From NCBI GenBank assembly GCA_036937835.1, contig CM072864.1:23396501-23460500 (forward strand): a stretch of 64,000 bases of DNA. Direction: 5' to 3'. This DNA comes from Pampus argenteus (lineage: Eukaryota; Chordata; Actinopteri; Scombriformes; Stromateidae). Below, one piece after another: positions 45,334-58,339 of the stretch. A program made the position numbers and the translations under genes. The notes below the pieces were generated by a model. That model searched no databases. It was not told where the DNA came from and saw only the letters and a program-made list of their open reading frames with translations. Numbering within the stretch: the stretch's first letter is position 1; every line of letters starts with the position of its first letter.

Positions 45334-47291
45334 CTGAGAGCTTCCTGCAGCTTTTACTGTAACATTTGTAAAAATAGCTTTCTCTCGGCGAGAGAAGCCC
45401 AAAACTGACAACTATAGTTTTTCTCAAACAAGGAGCCATATTTTCAATCAAAACCATGTTTGCCATCAACAAGTAACTAATTTCTAATGATTAGGACCAA
45501 AAAACTCACTTCTGAGAGCTTTCTGCAGCTTTTACAGTAACATTTGTAGAAATAGCTTTCTCTCGGCGAGAGAAGCCCAAAACTGACAACTATAGTTTTT
45601 CTTACACAAAGAGCCATATTTTCAATCAAAACCATGTTTGCCATCAACAAGTAACTGATTTCTAATGATTAGTACCAAAAAACTTACTTCTGAGAGCTTC
45701 CTGCAGCTTTTATTGTAACATTTGTAAAAATAGCTTTCTCTCGTCGAGAGAAGGCCAAAACTGACAACTACAGTTTTTCTTAAACAAGGAGCAATATTTT
45801 CAATCAAAACCATGTTTGCCATCAAGAAGTAATTTATTTCTAATGATTAGTACCAAAAAACTTACTTCTGAGAGCTTCCTGCAGCTTTTATTGTAACATT
45901 TGTAAAAATAGCTTTCTCTCGGCGAGAGAAGGCCAAAACTGACAACTACAGTTTTTCTTAAACAAGGAGCAATATTTTCAATCAAAACCATGTTTGCCAT
46001 CAAGAAGTAATTTATTTCTAATGATTAGGAGGAAAAAACTCACTTCTGAGAGCTTCCTGCAGCTTTTATTGTAACATTTGTAAATATAGCTTTCTCTCGG
46101 CGAGAGAAGGCCAAAACTGACAACTACAGTTTTTCTCAAACAAGGAGCAATATTTTCAATCAAAACCATGTTTGCCATCAACAAGTAACTTATTTCTAAT
46201 GATTAAGAGCAAAAAACTCACTTCTGAGAGCTTCCTGCAGCTTTTACTGTAACATTTGTAAAAATAGCTTTCTCTCGGCGAGAGAAGGCCAAAACTGACA
46301 ACTACAGTTTTTCTCAAACAAGGAGCAATATTTTCAATCAAAACCATGTTTGCCATCAACAAGTAACTGATTTCTAATGATTAGGAGCAAAAAACTCACT
46401 TCTGAGAGCTTCCTGCAGCTTTTACTGTAACATTTGTAAAAATAGCTTTCTCTCGGCGAGAGAAGGCCAAAACTGACAACTACAGTTTTTCTTAAACAAG
46501 GAGCAATATTTTCAATCAAAACCATGTTTGCCATCAAGAAGTAACTGATTTCTAATGATTAGTACCAAAAAACTTACTTCTGAGAGCTTCCTGCAGCTTT
46601 TATTGTAACATTTGTAAATATAGCTTTCTCTCGGCGAGAGAAGGCCAAAACTGACAACTACAGTTTTTCTCAAACAAGGAGCAATATTTTCAATCAAAAC
46701 CATGTTTGCCATCAACAAGTAACTTATTTCTAATGATTAAGAGCAAAAAACTCACTTCTGAGAGCTTCCTGCAGCTTTTACTGTAACATTTGTAAAAATA
46801 GCTTTCTCTCGGCGAGAGAAGGCCAAAACTGACAACTACAGTTTTTCTCAAACAAGGAGCCATATTTTCAATCAAAACCATGTTTGCCATCAACAAGTAA
46901 CTGATTTCTAATGATTAGGAGCAAAAAACTCACTTCTGAGAGCTTCCTGCAGCTTTTACTGTAACATTTGTAAAAATAGCTTTCTCTCGGCGAGAGAAGG
47001 CCAAAACTGACAACTACAGTTTTTCTTAAACAAGGAGCAATATTTTCAATCAAAACCATGTTTGCCATCAAGAAGTAACTGATTTCTAATGATTAGGACC
47101 AAAAAACTTACTTCTGAGAGCTTCCTGCAGCTTTTATTGTAACATTTGTAAAAATAGCTTTCTCTGGGCGAGAGAAGGCCAAAACTGACAACTACAGTTT
47201 TTCTTAAACAAGGAGCAATATTTTCAATCAAAACCATGTTTGCCATCAACAAGTAACTGATTTCTAATGATTAGGACCAAAAAACTCACTT
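45334..47291 (-). repeat. L island in block C (eleven monomers)
   Basis: Eleven monomers totalling 1958 bp, exactly 11 x 178. The first two have AGCCCAAAACTGACAACTATAG and match block B 18219-18600 in reverse complement. From about 45660 the sequence matches block A in direct orientation: 45660-46510 corresponds to about 14143-14993 (offset 31517-31518) and 46690-47110 to about 16419-16840 (offset 30271). The offset change, 1246-1247 bp, equals seven L monomers. The last monomer has GGGCGAGAG and leads into S monomers. This island therefore joins B-mirror and A-type DNA without any orientation switch. Confidence 0.87.
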
Positions 47292-49659
47292 CTGAGAGCT
47301 TCCTGCAGCTTTTACTGTAACATTTGTAAAAATAGCTTTCTCTCAGGCCAAAACTGACAACTACAGTTTTTCTTAAACAAGGAGCAATATTTTCAATCAA
47401 AACCATGTTTACCATCAACAAGTAACTGATTTCTAATGATTAGGACCAAAACACTCACTTCTGAGAGCTTCCTGCAGCTTTTACTGTAACATTTGTAAAA
47501 ATAGCTTTCTCTCAGGCCAAAACTGACCACTACAGTTTTTCTCAAACAAGGAGCAATATTTTTAATCAAAACCATGTTTGCCATCAACAAGTAACTGATT
47601 TCTAATGATTAGGACCAAAAAACTCACTTCTGAGAGCTTCCTGCAGCTTTTACTGTAACATTTGTAAAAAATAGCTTTGTCTGGGCGAGAGAAGGCCAAA
47701 ACTGACAACTACAGTTTTTCTTAAACAAGGGGCAATATTTTCAATCAAAACCATGTTTGCCATCAACAAGTAACTGATTTTGAATGATTAGGACCAAAAA
47801 ACTCACTTCTGAGAGCTTCCTGCAGCTTTTACTGTAACATTTGTTAAAAAATAGCTTTCTCTGGGCAAGAGAAGGCCAACACTGACAACTACAGTTTTTC
47901 TAAAACAAGGAGCAATATTTTCAATCAAAACCATGTTTGCCATCAACAAGTAACTGATTTCTAATGATTAGGACCAAAAAACTCACTTCTGAGAGCTTCC
48001 TGCAGCTTTTACTGTAACATTTGTAAAAATAGCTTTCTCTGGGCGAGAGAAGGCCAAAACTGACAACTACAGTTTTTCTTAAACAAGGAGCAATATTTTC
48101 AATCAAAACCATGTTTGCCATCAACAAGTAACTCATTTCTAATGATTAGGACCAAAAAACTCACTTCTGAGACCTTCCTGCAGCTTTTACTGTAACATTT
48201 GTAAAAATAGTTTTCTCTGGGCGAGAGAAGGCCAAAACTGACAACTACAGTTTTTCTTAAACAAGGAGCAATATTTTCATTCAAAACCATGTTTACCATC
48301 AACAAGTAACTGATTTCTAATGATTAGGACCAAAAAACTCACTTCTGAGAGCTTCCTGCAGCTTTTACTGTAACATTTGTAAAAATTGCTTTCTCTGAGG
48401 CCAAAACTGACAACTACAGTTTTTCTTAAACAAGGAGCAATATTTTCAATCAAAACCATGTTTGCCATCAACAAGTAACTGATTTCTAATGATTAGGACC
48501 AAAAAACTCACTTCTGAGAGCTTCCTGCAGCTTTTACTGTAACATTTGTAAAAATAGCTTTCTCTCAGGCCAAAACTGACCACTACAGTTTTTCTCAAAC
48601 AAGGAGCAATATTTTTAATCAAAACCATGTTTGCCATCAACAAGTAACTGATTTCTAATGATTAGGACCAAAAAACTCACTTCTGAGAGCTTCCTGCAGC
48701 TTTTACTGTAACATTTGTAAAAATAGCTTTCTCTCAGGCCAAAACTGACAACTACAGTTTTTCTTGAACAAGGAGCAATATTTTCAATCAAAATCATGTT
48801 TACCATCAACAAGTAACTAATTTCTAATGATTAGGACCAAAAAACTCACTTCTGAGAGCTTCCTGCAGCTTTTACTGTAACATTTGTAAAAATTGCTTTC
48901 TCTGAGGCCAAAACTGACAACTACAGTTTTTCTTAAACAAGGAGCAATATTTTCAATCAAAACCATGTTTGCCATCAACAAGTAACTGATTTCTAATGAT
49001 TAGGACCAAAAAACTCACTTCTGAGAGCTTCCTGCAGCTTTTACTGTAACATTTGTAAAAATAGCTTTCTCTCAGGCCAAAAATGACAACTACAGTTTTT
49101 CTTAAACAAGGAACAATATTTTCAATCAAAACCATGTTTGCCATCAACAAGTAACTGATTTCTAATGATTAGGACCAAAAAACTCACTTCTGAGAGCTTC
49201 CTGCAGCTTTTACTGTAACATTTGTAAAAATAGCTTTCTCTGAGGCCAAAACTGACAACTACAGTTTTTCTTAAACAAGGAGCAATATTTTCAATCAAAA
49301 CCATGTTTACCATCAACAAGTAACTGATTTCTAATGATTAGGACCAAAAAACTCACTTCTGAGAGCTTCCTGCAGCTTTTACTGTAACATTTGTAAAAAT
49401 AGCTTTCTCTCAGGCCAAAAATGACAACTACAGTTTTTCTTAAACAAGGAGCAATATTTTCAATCAAAACCATGTTTGCCATCAACAAGTAACTGATTTC
49501 TAATGATTAGGACCAAAAAACTCACTTCTGAGAGCTTCCTGCAGCTTTTACTGTAACATTTGTAAAAATAGCTTTCTCTGAGGCCAAAACTGACAACTAC
49601 AGTTTTTCTTAAACAAGGAGCAATATTTTCAATCAAAACCATGTTTACCATCAACAAGT
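47292..49659 (-). repeat. Mixed S, L-like and X monomers of block C
   Basis: S monomers interspersed with one X monomer near 47865 and 178-bp monomers with GGGCGAGAG (near 47690, 48040 and 48220). Marks include GACCACTACAG with TTTTTAATC (47525 and 48590), TTCTTGAACAAGG with AAATCATG, and GGGGCAATATT. From 48953 to 49628 a two-monomer unit of 338 bp is repeated: monomers with CCAAAAATGACAAC alternate with CTCTGAGGCC monomers. No content other than satellite. Confidence 0.8.
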
Positions 49660-52600
49660 AACTGATTTCTAATGATTAGGACCAAAAAACTCACTTCTGA
49701 GAGCTTCCTGCAGCTTTTACTGTAACATTTGTAAAAATAGCTTTCTCTCAGGCCAAAACTGACAACTACAGTTTTTCTTAAACAAGGAGCAATATCTTCA
49801 ATCAAAACCATGTTTGCCATCAACAAGTAACTGATTTCTAATGATTAGGACCAAAAAACTCACTTCTGAGAGCTTCCTGCAGCTTTTACTGTAACATTTG
49901 TAAAAATAGCTTTCTCTCAGGCCAAAACTGACCACTACAGTTTTTCTCAAACAAGGAGCAATATTTTTAATCAAAACCATGTTTGCCATCAACAAGTAAC
50001 TGATTTCTAATGATTAGGACCAAAAAACTCACTTCTGAGAGCTTCCTGCAGCTTTTACTGTAACATTTGTAAAAATAGCTTTCTCTCAGGCCAAAACTGA
50101 CAACTACAGTGTTTCTTAAACAAGGAGCAATATTTTCAATCAAAACCATGTTTGCCATCAACAAGTAACTGATTTCTAATGATTAGGACCAAAAAACTCA
50201 CTTCTGAGAGCTTCCTGCAGCTTTTACTGTAACATTTGTAAAAATAGCTTTCTCTCAGGCCAAAACTGACAACTACAGTTTTTCTTGAACAAGGAGCAAT
50301 ATTTTCAATCAAAATCATGTTTACCATCAACAAGTAACTAATTTCTAATGATTAGGACCAAAAAACTCACTTCTGAGAGCTTCCTGCAGCTTTTACTGTA
50401 ACATTTGTAAAAATTGCTTTCTCTGAGGCCAAAACTGACAACTACAGTTTTTCTTAAACAAGGAGCAATATTTTCAATCAAAACCATGTTTGCCATCAAC
50501 AAGTAACTGATTTCTAATGATTAGGACCAAAAAACTCACTTCTGAGAGCTTCCTGCAGCTTTTACTGTAACATTTGTAAAAAATAGCTTTGTCTGGGCGA
50601 GAGAAGGCCAAAACTGACAACTACAGTTTTTCTTAAACAAGGGGCAATATTTTCAATCAAAACCATGTTTGCCATCAACAAGTAACTGATTTTGAATGAT
50701 TAGGACCAAAAAACTCACTTCTGAGAGCTTCCTGCAGCTTTTACTGTAACATTTGTTAAAAAATAGCTTTCTCTGGGCAAGAGAAGGCCAACACTGACAA
50801 CTACAGTTTTTCTTAAACAAGGAGCAATATTTTCAATCAAAACCATGTTTGCCATCAACAAGTAACTCATTTCTAATGATTAGGACCAAAAAACTCACTT
50901 CTGAGAGCTTCCTGCAGCTTTTACTGTAACATTAGTAAAAATAGCTTTCTCTCAGGCCAAAACTGACAACTACAGTTTTTCTTAAACAAGGAGCAATATT
51001 TTCAATCAAAACCATGTTTGCCATCAACAAGTAACTGATTTCTAATGATTAGGACCAAAAAACTCACTTCTGAGAGCTTCCTGCAGCTTTTACTGTAACA
51101 TTTGTAAGAAATAGCTTTCTCTCAGGCCAAAACTGACAACTACAGTTTTTCTTAAACAAGGAGCAATATTTTCAATCAAAACCATGTTTACCATCAACAA
51201 GTAACTGATTTCTAATGATTAGGACCAAAAAACTCACTTCTGAGAGCTTCCTGCAGCTTCTACTGTAACATTTGTAAAAATAGCTTTCTCTCAGGCCAAA
51301 ACTGACAACTACAGTTTTTCTTAAACAAGGAGCAATATTTTCAATCAAAACCATGTTTGCCATCAACAAGTAACTCATTTCTAATGATTAGGACCAAAAA
51401 ACTCACTTCTGAGAGCTTCCTGCAGCTTTTACTGTAACATTAGTAAAAATAGCTTTCTCTCAGGCCAAAACTGACAACTACAGTTTTTCTTAAACAAGGA
51501 GCAATATTTTCATTCAAAACCATGTTTACCATCAACAAGTAACTGATTTCTAATGATTAGGACCAAAAAACTCACTTCTGAGAGCTTCCTGCAGCTTTTA
51601 CTGTAACATTTGTAAAAATTGCTTTCTCTGAGGCCAAAACTGACAACTACAGTTTTTCTTAAACAAGGAGCAATATTTTCAATCAAAACCATGTTTGCCA
51701 TCAACAAGTAACTGATTTCTAATGATAAGGACCAAATAACTCACTTCTGAGAGCTTGCTGCAGCTTTTACTGTAACATTTGTAAAAATAGCTTTCTCTCA
51801 GGCCAAAACTGACAACTACAGTTTTTCTTAAACAAGGAGCAATATTTTCAATCAAAACCATGTTTACCATCAACAAGTAACTGATTTCTAATGATTAGGA
51901 CCAAAAAACTCACTTCTGAGAGCTTCCTGCAGCTTTTACTGTAACATTTGTAAAAATAGCTTTCTCTCAGGCCAAAACTGACAACTACAGTTTTTCTTAA
52001 ACAAGGAGCAATATCTTCAATCAAAACCATGTTTGCCATCAACAAGTAACTGATTTCTAATGATTAGGACCAAAAAACTCACTTCTGAGAGCTTCCTGCA
52101 GCTTTTACTGTAACATTTGTAAAAATAGCTTTCTCTCAGGCCAAAACTGACCACTACAGTTTTTCTCAAACAAGGAGCAATATTTTTAATCAAAACCATG
52201 TTTGCCATCAACAAGTAACTGATTTCTAATGATTAGGACCAAAAAACTCACTTCTGAGAGCTTCCTGCAGCTTTTACTGTAACATTTGTAAAAATAGCTT
52301 TCTCTCAGGCCAAAACTGACAACTACAGTGTTTCTTAAACAAGGAGCAACATTTTCAATCAAAACCATGTTTGCCATCAACAAGTAACTGATTTCTAATG
52401 ATTAGGACCAAAAAACTCACTTCTGAGAGCTTCCTGCAGCTTTTACTGTAACATTTGTAAAAATAGCTTTCTCTCAGGCCAAAACTGACAACTACAGTTT
52501 TTCTTGAACAAGGAGCAATATTTTCAATCAAAATCATGTTTACCATCAACAAGTAACTAATTTCTAATGATTAGGACCAAAAAACTCACTTCTGAGAGCT

Positions 52601-53220
52601 TCCTGCAGCTTTTACTGTAACATTTGTAAAAATTGCTTTCTCTGAGGCCAAAACTGACAACTACAGTTTTTCTTAAACAAGGAGCAATATTTTCAATCAA
52701 AACCATGTTTGCCATCAACAAGTAACTGATTTCTAATGATTAGGACCAAAAAACTCACTTCTGAGAGCTTCCTGCAGCTTTTACTGTAACATTTGTAAAA
52801 AATAGCTTTGTCTGGGCGAGAGAAGGCCAAAACTGACAACTACAGTTTTTCTTAAACAAGGGGCAATATTTTCAATCAAAACCATGTTTGCCATCAACAA
52901 GTAACTGATTTTGAATGATTAGGACCAAAAAACTCACTTCTGAGAGCTTCCTGCAGCTTTTACTGTAACATTTGTTAAAAAATAGCTTTCTCTGGGCAAG
53001 AGAAGGCCAACACTGACAACTACAGTTTTTCTTAAACAAGGAGCAATATTTTCAATCAAAACCATGTTTGCCATCAACAAGTAACTCATTTCTAATGATT
53101 AGGACCAAAAAACTCACTTCTGAGAGCTTCCTGCAGCTTTTACTGTAACATTAGTAAAAATAGCTTTCTCTCAGGCCAAAACTGACAACTACAGTTTTTC
53201 TTAAACAAGGAGCAATATTT
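49660..53220 (-). repeat. Block C duplication at 2219-bp offset
   Basis: About 49660-51003 recurs at about 51879-53220. Shared marks in order: CAATATCTTC, GACCACTACAG with TTTTTAATC, AGTGTTTCTTAAAC, TTCTTGAACAAGG with AAATCATG, CTCTGAGGCC, GGGGCAATATT, TTTTGAATGATTAGG (50691 and 52910), an X monomer, then GTAACTCATTTC with CATTAGTAAAAATAG. Homology ends where TTTTCAATC (51002) faces TTTTCATTC (53221). The intervening 51004-51878 holds S monomers of the 39504-42545 family, including the AATGATAAGG/CAAATAAC/GCTTGCTGC monomer, and TTGTAAGAAATAGC near 51105. Confidence 0.83.
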
Positions 53221-56200
53221 TCATTCAAAACCATGTTTACCATCAACAAGTAACTGATTTCTAATGATTAGGACCAAAAAACTCACTTCTGAGAGCTTCC
53301 TGCAGCTTTTACTGTAACATTTGTAAAAATAGCTTTCTCTCAGGCCAAAACTGACAACTACAGTTTTTCTTAAACAAGGAGCAATATTTTCAATCAAAAC
53401 CATGTTTGCCATCAACAAGTAACTCATTTCTAATGATTAGGACCAAAAAACTCATTCTGAGAGCTTCCTGCAGCTTTTACTGTAACATTAGTAAAAATAG
53501 CTTTCTCTCAGGCCAAAACTGACAACTACAGTTTTTCTTAAACAAGGAGCAATATTTTCAATCAAAACCATGTTTACCATCAACAAGTAACTAATTTCTA
53601 ATGATTAGGACCAAAAAACTCACTTCTGAGAGCTTCCTGCAGCTTTTACTGTAACATTTGTAAAAATAGCTTTCTCTGAGGCCAAAACTGACAACTACAG
53701 TTTTTCTTAAACAAGGAGCAATATTTTCAATCAAAACCATGTTTGCCATCAACAAGTAACTGATTTTGAATGATTAGGACCAAAAAACTCACTTCTGAGA
53801 GCTTCCTGCAGCTTTTACTGTAACATTTGTTAAAAAATAGCTTTCTCTGGGCAAGAGAAGGCCAACACTGACAACTACAGTTTTTCTTAAACAAGGACCA
53901 ATATTTTCAATCAAAACCATGTTTGCCATCAACAAGTAACTGATTTCTAATGATTAGGACCAAAAAACTCACTTCTGAGAGCTTCCTGCAGCTTTTACTG
54001 TAACATTTGTAAAAATAGCTTTCTCTGGGCGAGAGAAGGCCAAAACTGACAACTACAGTTTTTCTTAAACAAGGAGCAATATTTTCATTCAAAACCATGT
54101 TTACCATCAACAAGTAACTGATTTCTAATGATTAGGACCAAAAAACTCACTTCTGAGAGCTTCCTGCAGCTTTTACTGTAACATTTGTAAAAATAGCTTT
54201 CTCTCAGGCCAAAACTGACAACTACAGTTTTTCTTAAACAAGGAGCAATATTTTCAATCAAAACCATGTTTGCCATCAACAAGTAACTCATTTCTAATGA
54301 TTAGGACCAAAAAACTCATTCTGAGAGCTTCCTGCAGCTTTTACTGTAACATTAGTAAAAATAGCTTTCTCTCAGGCCAAAACTGACAACTACAGTTTTT
54401 CTTAAACAAGGAGCAATATTTTCAATCAAAACCATGTTTACCATCAACAAGTAACTAATTTCTAATGATTAGGACCAAAAAACTCACTTCTGAGAGCTTC
54501 CTGCAGCTTTTACTGTAACATTTGTAAAAATAGCTTTCTCTGAGGCCAAAACTGACAACTACAGTTTTTCTTAAACAAGGAGCAATATTTTCAATCAAAA
54601 CCATGTTTGCCATCAACAAGTAACTGATTTTGAATGATTAGGACCAAAAAACTCACTTCTGAGAGCTTCCTGCAGCTTTTACTGTAACATTTGTTAAAAA
54701 ATAGCTTTCTCTGGGCAAGAGAAGGCCAACACTGACAACTACAGTTTTTTTTAAACAAGGAGCAATATTTTCAATCAAAACCATGTTTGCCATCAACAAG
54801 TAACTGATTTCTAATGATTAGGACCAAAAAACTCACTTCTGAGAGTTTCCTGCAGCTTTTACTGTAACATTTGTAAAAATAGTTTTCTCTGGGCGAGAGA
54901 AGGCCAAAACTGACAACTACAGTTTTTCTTAAACAAGGAGCAATATTTTCATTCAAAACCATGTTTACCATCAACAAGTAACTGATTTCTAATGATTAGG
55001 ACCAAAAAACTCACTTCTGAGAGCTTCCTGCAGCTTTTACTGTAACATTTGTAAAAATTGCTTTCTCTGAGGCCAAAACTGACAACTACAGTTTTTCTTA
55101 AACAAGGAGCAATATTTTCAATCAAAACCATGTTTGCCATCAACAAGTAACTGATTTCTAATGATTAGGACCAAAAAACTCACTTCTGAGAGCTTCCTGC
55201 AGCTTTTACTGTAACATTTGTAAAAATAGCTTTCTCTCAGGCCAAAACTGACAACTACAGTTTTTCTTAAACAAGGAGCAATATTTTCAATCAAAACCAT
55301 GTTTACCATCAACAAGTAACTGATTTCTAATGATTAGGACCAAAACACTCACTTCTGAGAGCTTCCTGCAGCTTTTACTGTAACATTTGTAAAAATAGCT
55401 TTCTCTCAGGCCAAAACTGACCACTACAGTTTTTCTCAAACAAGGAGCAATATTTTTAATCAAAACCATGTTTGCCATCAACAAGTAACTGATTTCTAAT
55501 GATTAGGACCAAAAAACTCACTTCTGAGAGCTTCCTGCAGCTTTTACTGTAACATTTGTAAAAATAGCTTTCTCTCAGGCCAAAACTGACAACTACAGTG
55601 TTTCTTAAACAAGGGGCAATATTTTCAATCAAAACCATGTTTGCCATCAACAAGTAACTGATTTCTAATGATTAGGACCAAAAAACTCACTTCTGAGAGC
55701 TTCCTGCAGCTTTTACTGTAACATTTGTAAAAATAGCTTTCTCTCAGGCCAAAACTGACAACTACAGTTTTTCTTAAACAAGGAGCAATATTTTCAATCA
55801 AAATCATGTTTACCATCAACAAGTAACTAATTTCTAATGATTAGGACCAAAAAACTCACTTCTGAGAGCTTCCTGCAGCTTTTACTGTAACATTTGTAAA
55901 AATTGCTTTCTCTGAGGCCAAAACTGACAACTACAGTTTATCTTAAACAAGGAGCAATATTTTCAATCAAAACCATGTTTGCCATCAACAAGTAACTGAT
56001 TTCTAATGATTAGGACCAAAAAACTCACTTCTGAGAGCTTCCTGCAGCTTTTACTGTAACATTTGTAAAAAATAGCTTTGTCTGGGCGAGAGAAGGCCAA
56101 AACTGACAACTACAGTTTTTCTTTAACAAGGGGCAATATTTTCAATCAAAACCATGTTTGCCATCAACAAGTAACTGATTTTGAATGATTAGGACCAAAA

Positions 56201-58339
56201 AACTCACTTCTGAGAGCTTCCTGCAGCTTTTACTGTAACATTTGTTAAAAAATAGCTTTCTCTGGGCAAGAGAAGGCCAACACTGACAACTACAGTTTTT
56301 CTTAAACAAGGAGCAATATTTTCAATCAAAACCATGTTTGCCATCAACAAGTAACTGATTTCTAATGATTAGGACCAAAAAACTCACTTCTGAGAGCTTC
56401 CTGCAGCTTTTACTGTAACATTTGTAAAAATAGCTTTCTCTGGGCGAGAGAAGGCCAAAACTGACAACTACAGTTTTTCTTAAACAAGGAGCAATATTTT
56501 CAATCAAAACCATGTTTGCCATCAACAAGTAACTCATTTCTAATGATTAGGAGCAAAAAACTCACTTCTGAGAGCTTCCTGCAGCTTTTACTGTAACATT
56601 AGTAAAAATAGCTTTCTCTCAGGCCAAAACTGACAACTACAGTTTTTCTTAAACAAGGAGCAATATTTTCATTCAAAACCATGTTTACCATCAACAAGTA
56701 ACTGATTTCTAATGATTAGGACCAAAAAACTCACTTCTGAGAGCTTCCTGCAGCTTTTACTGTAACATTTGTAAAAATAGCTTTCTCTCAGGCCAAAACT
56801 GACAACTACAGTTTTTCTTAAACAAGGAGCAATATTTTCAATCAAAACCATGTTTGCCATCAACAAGTAACTCATTTCTAATGATTAGGACCAAAAAACT
56901 CATTCTGAGAGCTTCCTGCAGCTTTTACTGTAACATTAGTAAAAATAGCTTTCTCTCAGGCCAAAACTGACAACTACAGTTTTTCTTAAACAATGAGCAA
57001 TATTTTCAATCAAAACCATGTTTACCATCAACAAGTAACTAATTTCTAATGATTAGGATAAAAAAACTCACTTCTGAGATCTTCCTGCAGCTTTTACTGT
57101 AACATTTGTAAAAATAGCTTTCTCTGAGGCCAAAACTGACAACTACAGTTTTTCTTAAACAAGGAGCAATATTTTCAATCAAAACCATGTTTGCCATCAA
57201 CAAGTAACTGATTTCTAATGATTAGGACCAAAAAACTCACTTCTGAGAGCTTCCTGCAGCTTTTACTGTAACATTTGTAAAAAATAGCTTTGTCTGGGCG
57301 AGAGAAGGCCAAAACTGACAACTACAGTTTTTCTTAAACAAGGGGCAATATTTTCAATCAAAACCATGTTTGCCATCAACAAGTAACTGATTTTGAATGA
57401 TTAGGACCAAAAAACTCACTTCTGAGAGCTTCCTGCAGCTTTTACTGAAACATTTGTTAAAAAATAGCTTTCTCTGGGCAAGAGAAGGCCAACACTGACA
57501 ACTACAGTTTTTCTTAAACAAGGAGCAATATTTTCAATCAAAACCATGTTTGCCATCAACAAGTAACTGATTTCTAATGATTAGGACCAAAAAACTCACT
57601 TCTGAGAGCTTCCTGCAGCTTTTACTGTAACATTTGTAAAAATAGCTTTCTCTGGGCGAGAGAAGGCCAAAACTGACAACTACAGTTTTTCTTAAACAAG
57701 GAGCAATATTTTCAATCAAAACCATGTTTGCCATCAACAAGTAACTCATTTCTAATGATTAGGACCAAAAAACTCACTTCTGAGAGCTTCCTGCAGCTTT
57801 TACTGTAACATTAGTAAAAATAGCTTTCTCTCAGGCCAAAACTGACAACTACAGTTTTTCTTAAACAAGGAGCAATATTTTCATTCAAAACCATGTTTAC
57901 CATCAACAAGTAACTGATTTCTAATGATTAGGACCAAAAAACTCACTTCTGAGAGCTTCCTGCAGCTTTTACTGTAACATTTGTAAAAATAGCTTTCTCT
58001 CAGGCCAAAACTGACAACTACAGTTTTTCTTAAACAAGGAGCAATATTTTCAATCAAAACCATGTTTGCCATCAACAAGTAACTCATTTCTAATGATTAG
58101 GACCAAAAAACTCATTCTGAGAGCTTCCTGCAGCTTTTACTGTAACATTAGTAAAAATAGCTTTCTCTCAGGCCAAAACTGACAACTACAGTTTTTCTTA
58201 AACAAGGAGCAATATTTTCAATCAAAACCATGTTTACCATCAACAAGTAACTAATTTCTAATGATTAGGACCAAAAAACTCACTTCTGAGAGCTTCCTGC
58301 AGCTTTTACTGTAACATTTGTAAAAATAGCTTTCTCTGA
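53221..58339 (-). repeat. Five-monomer (864-bp) modules of block C
   Basis: A five-monomer module at 53221-54084 is followed at once by a second at 54085-54948 (offset 864 bp), and a third begins at 57881. Each contains a monomer with CTCATTCTGAG (two bases lost from CTCACTTCTGAG; near 53451, 54315, 56900 and 58111), a GTAACTAATTTC monomer, CTCTGAGGCC, TTTTGAATGATTAGG, an X monomer and a 178-bp monomer. A larger overlapping repeat with 1212-bp offset relates 56322-57120 to 57534-58330. Positions 54085-55620 recur at 57881-59420 at an offset of 3796 bp. Confidence 0.82.
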
